Assembly (NCBI RefSeq): GCF_016592575.1
Contig: NZ_AP017470.1
Coordinates: 1 to 64,000 of the forward strand
DNA: 64,000 nucleotides
Direction of reading: 5' to 3'
DNA from: Thermotomaculum hydrothermale
GTDB taxonomy: Bacteria; Acidobacteriota; Holophagae; Thermotomaculales; Thermotomaculaceae
Shown: piece by piece, positions 60,887 through 64,000 of the stretch
Position numbering within the stretch: the stretch's first letter is position 1
How the letters are laid out: every line of letters begins with the position of its first letter
The notes under the pieces: generated by a model
What the model was told of the DNA's origin: nothing
The model's database searches: none
What the model saw: only the letters and a program-made list of their open reading frames with translations
Program-made: the position numbers and the translations under genes

Positions 60887-60915
60887 TTGACAATCTTTAC
60901 TTTTTTGTATAGATT
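60887..60915 (+). promoter_or_regulatory. Rubredoxin promoter
   Basis: A perfect TTGACA at 60887-60892 with TAGATT at 60910-60915 (17-bp spacing) or TATAGA at 60908-60913 (15 bp). It lies about 30 bp before the rubredoxin start. Confidence 0.5.
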
Positions 60916-60944
60916 AAAATGGTAAAAGATTTTTGGAGGTAATT

Positions 60945-61112
60945 ATGAAAAAGTATATCTGTGAAGTATGCGGTTATATCTATGACCCGGCAGTTGGAGA
61001 CCCTGACAGCGGTATTGAACCTGGAACACCCTTTGAAGAAATCCCCGATGATTGGGTTTGCCCCCTCTGTGGAGTTGGCAAAGAGGATTTTATCCCTTAC
61101 GAAGAAGACTAA
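60945..61112 (+). CDS. Rubredoxin
   Basis: A 55-residue iron protein that transfers electrons, often in oxygen or superoxide reduction by anaerobes. The iron site is complete: [14 protein letters not shown] (Cys6, Cys9) and [13 protein letters not shown] (Cys39, Cys42), with the usual aromatic core. A GGAGG site precedes ATG 60945. It has its own promoter and terminator. Partner genes such as rubrerythrin or desulfoferrodoxin are not in the window. Confidence 0.95.
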   Translation: MKKYICEVCGYIYDPAVGDPDSGIEPGTPFEEIPDDWVCPLCGVGKEDFIPYEED

Positions 61113-61135
61113 TTGAATTTATCTATAACTTTGAT

Positions 61136-61162
61136 AAGCCCCCTAATTCAGGGGGCTTTTTA
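61136..61162 (+). terminator. Terminator after rubredoxin
   Basis: Perfect 9-bp stem AAGCCCCCT / AGGGGGCTT (61136-61158) with an AATTC loop, followed by TTTATTTT. Confidence 0.9.
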
Positions 61163-61262
61163 TTTTGGGGGTTCTTGGTGTTGGGTATCAGGGTATTGTA
61201 TCTCGTCCTGAAAAAAGAGGAGACAATCTATTTAATAAATTTTGGATTTTAAATTTTGTTGC

Positions 61263-61278
61263 TATAAACAAAGTCAAG
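61263..61278 (+). repeat. Left inverted repeat of the IS element
   Basis: TATAAACAAAGTCAAG, exact reverse complement of the right repeat. Probable recombinase binding site near the left end. Confidence 0.85.
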
Positions 61279-61284
61279 CCCCCG

Positions 61285-61359
61285 GGGCCTATTCTTCGAG
61301 GTCTATGCCTCACTATTTCTTTCACGAGGTCTGTGCCTCACTTTTGATAAAATAGGCCC
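61285..61359 (+). other. Structured left end and leader of the transposase gene
   Basis: GGGCCTATT (61285-61293) pairs perfectly with AATAGGCCC (61351-61359). Inside lie two direct repeats, CGAGGTCTATGCCTCACT (61297-61314) and CGAGGTCTGTGCCTCACT (61325-61342), 28 bp apart. Each can fold as GAGG-6-CCTC. The whole forms a three-way-junction-like leader 30 bp before the transposase ATG. It could limit read-through expression or bind the recombinase. Confidence 0.6.
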
Positions 61360-61389
61360 TAAGAAACCCTTACAGAAAGGAGGCTTGAC

Positions 61390-62508
61390 ATGAAACATTG
61401 TACCTCAAAAAAACCGAAATTATACTGCGGAATTGACCTGCACACTAAAAAAAGTTACATCTACATTATAAACGAGCAGGGAACAAAGGTTAAAAGCAAA
61501 GAAATTGACACTGAAGAGCAAACATTTATTACCTTTTTTGAAAGCCTAATTGAAGAAAACGAAATCTATTCGGCAATTGAAATCAGTTCATTAACCTTTC
61601 AATACTGCAACATACTCAAAGCCATAGGAATATCTGTATATGTGGTAAACACCTTAAAAAACGCCTACATCTCAAAGTCAATGAAAAAAACAGACAAAGA
61701 AGATGCAAAACGGCTTGCAATAAGCTTATGGAAAGAAATCCTTCCAGAACCGGTATATATCCCGTCGGAAAAAGAACATAGTTTACGCAAACTCATATCC
61801 CACCGTGCTGACCTTGTAAAAAGCAGAACAAGGCTAATAAACAGAATAAGGCAAAGATTAAGGGAAAAAGAAATAAAAATACCTTTAAGAACACTCAATA
61901 AAACAAAAAAGATTGAGCCTGTTCTAAAAAGCATATCATCTGAAACACAACCTATACTCCACTTTGAAATATCCCACATGTTTGAACAATTCAAACTACT
62001 TGAAAAGCAAATAGAACAAACGGAACAATTAATACACTCTCAAATAAACAAAGATGCCGACTTTAAAGAAATGTACAATCTGCTATTAACCGTCCCCGGA
62101 ATGGGGAAAATAACTTCTGCCGCATTTATCTCAAGGGTAGGAAAAAACATAGAAAGATTTAAAAATGTACGCAAACTCATATCCTACTTCGGCCAATGCC
62201 CTAAAATAAGAGAAAGCGGAGGCAAAACAATAGGCAATCAGGGAATAACCAAACAGGGAAACGGAATGCTCAGGGGATACCTCTCACAGGTGGCAATAGC
62301 TGCTTTAAGATCAAAAAGTTATAACTCCATACCGCTAAAAAAATGGTATGAAAACATAAAAAGAAGAAAAGGCTGGAAAAAAGCAAGAGTGGCATTATCA
62401 AGAAAAATAGCGGCAATATGCTACGGGGTACTTATACACAAAAGGCCGTATAACCCAATGCTTGTAACGGGAGAAAACAAATGTGAGAAACCATTGATAA
62501 CAACTTAA
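61390..62508 (+). CDS. IS110/IS1111-family DEDD transposase (recombinase)
   Basis: A 372-residue RNA-guided-type recombinase. The N-terminal RuvC-like DEDD domain shows Asp16 in GIDLHTK, Glu64 in SAIEISS, and Asp102/Asp105 in KTDKEDAKRLA. A coiled-coil middle (about 130-225) follows. The C-terminal Tnp_20 domain has LLTVPGMGKITSAAFISRVG near 232 and the candidate serine nucleophile Ser276 in RESGGK. All catalytic residues are present and the frame is intact, so the element may be active. AAAGGAGG precedes the ATG. Confidence 0.95.
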   Translation: MKHCTSKKPKLYCGIDLHTKKSYIYIINEQGTKVKSKEIDTEEQTFITFFESLIEENEIYSAIEISSLTFQYCNILKAIGISVYVVNTLKNAYISKSMKKTDKEDAKRLAISLWKEILPEPVYIPSEKEHSLRKLISHRADLVKSRTRLINRIRQRLREKEIKIPLRTLNKTKKIEPVLKSISSETQPILHFEISHMFEQFKLLEKQIEQTEQLIHSQINKDADFKEMYNLLLTVPGMGKITSAAFISRVGKNIERFKNVRKLISYFGQCPKIRESGGKTIGNQGITKQGNGMLRGYLSQVAIAALRSKSYNSIPLKKWYENIKRRKGWKKARVALSRKIAAICYGVLIHKRPYNPMLVTGENKCEKPLITT

Positions 62509-62755
62509 AGCAGGGAGCGGTTCGCCTTTCAATCAGGCGATTCCATTTAAGCCGGGACACCCTGTCAGAATTCATGTGCATATAAGCACTAAATTTTGTT
62601 TAGGAACCGGCTTATGGAAAGCAAAGTGAGGCAATGACCTCGGATAAATGAATGAAGAATCCCTGATAATGCTAAAAAGCAAAGGTGAACCGATAGATAT
62701 ATAACCTTTAACCTGAATTCAAGAAAGGAGGTGAAACAAAAAAATTATTTCCCCA
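62509..62755 (+). ncRNA. Candidate bridge RNA of the IS element (right end)
   Basis: A 247-nt non-coding stretch between transposase and right repeat. Hairpins visible: TCGCCT/AGGCGA (62522-62540, 7-base loop); an open arm AAGCCGG (62549-62555) / CCGGCTT (62607-62613) containing GACA-CCC-TGTC and GTGC-6-GCAC; and GAGG-6-CCTC at 62628-62641. IS1111-group elements are reported to encode their bridge RNA in this position. Exact RNA ends cannot be set from sequence alone. Confidence 0.6.
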
Positions 62756-62771
62756 CTTGACTTTGTTTATA
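62756..62771 (-). repeat. Right inverted repeat of the IS element
   Basis: CTTGACTTTGTTTATA, exact reverse complement of the left repeat at 61263-61278. Confidence 0.85.
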
Positions 62772-62973
62772 AATGAATTTTAGATTGAGGAAAGATTTTT
62801 TTAATTAAATGATTTTTACCTTAATCCATAATTCAGCATCCAGAATCCAAAATTCATAATTTTTAATATTTATCCTGTCCTGAACCATGAACCTAAAACC
62901 TTAACTTCTCTCTTTTTTGAAACATTTTTTATTTTTAAAAGTATATTTAGTTAAAATAAATGCGAGGGTGTCT
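62772..62973. other. Intergenic region between IS and ABC operon
   Basis: AT-rich and without a gene. At 62823-62861 it contains an irregular tandem of ATCC/ATTC-like units (ATCCATAATTC, ATCCAGAATCC, AAAATTC), like the degenerate repeats found in some intergenic regions. No clear promoter was identified; a possible ribosome-binding site GAGGGTG precedes the ABC gene. Confidence 0.4.
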
Positions 62974-63888
62974 ATGCTTGAAGTAAAGGAATTAAAGAAA
63001 TCTTATGGAAGTGTTCAGGCTTTGAAAGGGGTATCTTTCAAGGTTAATAAAGAGGTAATATTTGGTTTATTGGGACCAAATGGTGCAGGGAAAACAACCA
63101 CTTTTAAAATTATATCCACCCTTTTAAACCCTGATAGCGGAGAGGTTTACTGGAATGGAATGGGTATCTTTGAGAATAAGAAAAAATGGAAGAAGATAAT
63201 GGGTTATGTCCCTCAGGAGCTTGCACTTTACGATGAGTTGACTGGCCTTGAAAATATGATTTTAATGGCTGAACTATATGGGTTAAAGGGGAAGGATGCA
63301 AAAGATAGAAGTTTATTTTTGCTTGAAAAGATAGGCTTAAAAGAGAAGATGAATTTTAAGGCAAAAACTTATTCAGGCGGTATGAAGAGGAGATTGAATT
63401 TAATTATGGGAATTGTTCATAACCCTGAGATTATTCTTCTTGACGAGCCAACCGCTGGAATTGATGTTCAGACAAAGATAAAAATCTATGAGTTTATTAG
63501 AGAACTTGTAAATGAAGGAAAAACCATTCTCTATACCACACACATGCTAAAAGAGGCAGAGGAATTGTTTGATGTTGTTGGGATAATTGATGAAGGCAAT
63601 TTAAAGGCTATAGGGAAGGTTGACGATTTAATTTCAAAGTATGCACCAAATGTTATACTTGAATTAAGGTTGAGGGGCGATGATAAATCCCTTTCAGAGA
63701 TAGAGGGTTTGGGGGAATTTGATTCTGAAAAAAATTTGTTAAAACTTGAAATTCCCTCTCAAAAGGATATAGCAAAGGTTGTTGAAAATCTCAATTCAAA
63801 GAGGATTGTAATTGAGAGTATGGTGATTAAAGGCGCTTCCCTTGAAACAGTTTTTCTTAAGCTAACAGGCAAGGAGTTAAGGGATTGA
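62974..63888 (+). CDS. ABC transporter ATP-binding protein
   Basis: A 304-residue ATPase subunit of an ABC-2 type exporter. Walker A GPNGAGKTTT near residue 37, Q-loop GYVPQELALYDELTG, signature YSGGMKRR near 134, Walker B IILLDEPTAGID near 154, and the H-loop TTHMLKEAEEL. The C-terminal 80 residues form the DrrA/NatA-like extension. ATG 62974 follows GAGGGTG; the frame open to 62917 lacks support. It overlaps the permease start by 4 bases. The substrate is unknown. Confidence 0.93.
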   Translation: MLEVKELKKSYGSVQALKGVSFKVNKEVIFGLLGPNGAGKTTTFKIISTLLNPDSGEVYWNGMGIFENKKKWKKIMGYVPQELALYDELTGLENMILMAELYGLKGKDAKDRSLFLLEKIGLKEKMNFKAKTYSGGMKRRLNLIMGIVHNPEIILLDEPTAGIDVQTKIKIYEFIRELVNEGKTILYTTHMLKEAEELFDVVGIIDEGNLKAIGKVDDLISKYAPNVILELRLRGDDKSLSEIEGLGEFDSEKNLLKLEIPSQKDIAKVVENLNSKRIVIESMVIKGASLETVFLKLTGKELRD

Positions 63889-64000
63889 GGGGATTTTTCA
63901 GGTTTCTGTTTTACGATTATAAATCTAAATGGGGAAACCTTATTACAATAGTTATTTTTATTGCATTGCCTATAGTTATGTCTCTTTTAATGACAGTTGT
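63885..64000 (+). CDS. ABC-2 type permease, N-terminal fragment (cut by window end)
   Basis: The frame opens at TTG 63885 with AAGGAG 8 bases upstream and overlaps the ATPase stop. The visible residues include FRFLFYDYKSKWGNL followed by a hydrophobic helix ITIVIFIALPIVMSLLM, as at the start of ABC-2 permeases. It continues past the window. Confidence 0.75.
   Translation, partial: MRGFFRFLFYDYKSKWGNLITIVIFIALPIVMSLLMTV

Larger units (their letters stand above)
61263..62771 (+). mobile_element. IS110-superfamily (IS1111-like) insertion sequence
   Basis: A complete element of about 1.5 kb. It is bounded by perfect 16-bp inverted repeats: TATAAACAAAGTCAAG at 61263-61278 and its complement at 62756-62771. 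It carries one DEDD transposase, a left non-coding part of 111 bp and a right non-coding part of 247 bp. Inverted repeats are typical of the IS1111 group and not of classical IS110. In that group the repeats can be subterminal, so the true ends may lie a few bases outside. Confidence 0.85.

Noticed and set aside
61052-61347. Short open frames downstream of rubredoxin
   Set aside because: They cross the rubredoxin terminator and the IS left end, with no ribosome-binding site or recognisable product.
61285-61359. CRISPR array from the two direct repeats before the transposase
   Set aside because: Only two copies, repeat about 18 bp with a 10-bp gap, within the IS left end and with no cas genes in the window.
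62516-62545. tRNA-like GGTTCG...ATTCC string in the IS right end
   Set aside because: It lacks a cloverleaf, an anticodon arm and a proper acceptor stem; the hairpin is better explained as part of the IS non-coding RNA.

Overview
The window is AT-rich, gene-dense bacterial chromosome (roughly one third G+C by eye) that begins at dnaA, so its left edge probably lies at or near the replication origin. The host is a diderm: there is a TonB-dependent receptor, ComEC, SurA-type outer-membrane chaperones, a Kdo/heptose-kinase-like protein and type IV pilin-like genes. A lifestyle with low oxygen is suggested by rubredoxin, a small ferredoxin and a class III ribonucleotide-reductase-like protein. 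The carboxypeptidase-regulatory TonB receptor and the SpoIVB-type S55 protein in a diderm are reminiscent of Acidobacteriota, but this placement is inference; no rRNA or tRNA gene was seen.

Layout. 0-6.5 kb: dnaA, a PIN-PhoH ATPase, pgsA, an AI-2E-type membrane protein and comEC. 7-10.8 kb: a two-gene beta-oxidation operon (thiolase, FadN-type dehydrogenase/hydratase) whose promoter carries a FadR-like operator. 11-14.3 kb: a thioesterase, an endonuclease IV-like protein, then ECF sigma factor, anti-sigma factor and a bactofilin-like membrane protein. 14.4-20.8 kb: hrcA-grpE-dnaK-dnaJ followed by an unusual NrdD-like protein. 20.8-25.2 kb: a frameshifted TonB receptor and a phosphohexomutase.

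25.2-32.6 kb is the most distinctive block: three paralogous GT-C-like membrane proteins with TPR tails (one frameshifted) beside three closely related pilins, each with a perfect EF-hand-type loop, and a fourth plain pseudopilin. The first pilin has a sigma-54 promoter with a palindromic activator-like site upstream. I infer a pilin-modification locus. 32.6-35.7 kb holds a LutB-LutA fusion, a short LutC, a frameshifted WaaP-like kinase and a MerR-type regulator.

35.7-49.5 kb is mostly housekeeping: a flippase, DAHP synthase, an endonuclease III relative, three SurA/parvulin-like proteins, an S4 protein, YhaM, a PL9-like beta-helix protein, CutA, a histidine phosphatase, ArgS, a lipid kinase and an S55 protein. 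49.5-50.8 kb has a roadblock protein and a very AT-rich gap containing a decayed IS256-type transposase end. 50.8-61.1 kb carries mnmA, mazG, lpd, ferredoxin, yraN, a lone citF-like gene, ychF, a bacterial acyl-CoA-binding protein and rubredoxin.

61.26-62.77 kb is a complete IS110-superfamily (IS1111-like) element with perfect 16-bp inverted repeats. It has a structured left end and a 247-nt structured right non-coding region that is a strong candidate for a bridge RNA. The window ends in an ABC transporter operon that is cut by the boundary. Three single-base frameshifts lie between 22 and 35 kb; they may be real or may be sequence errors.
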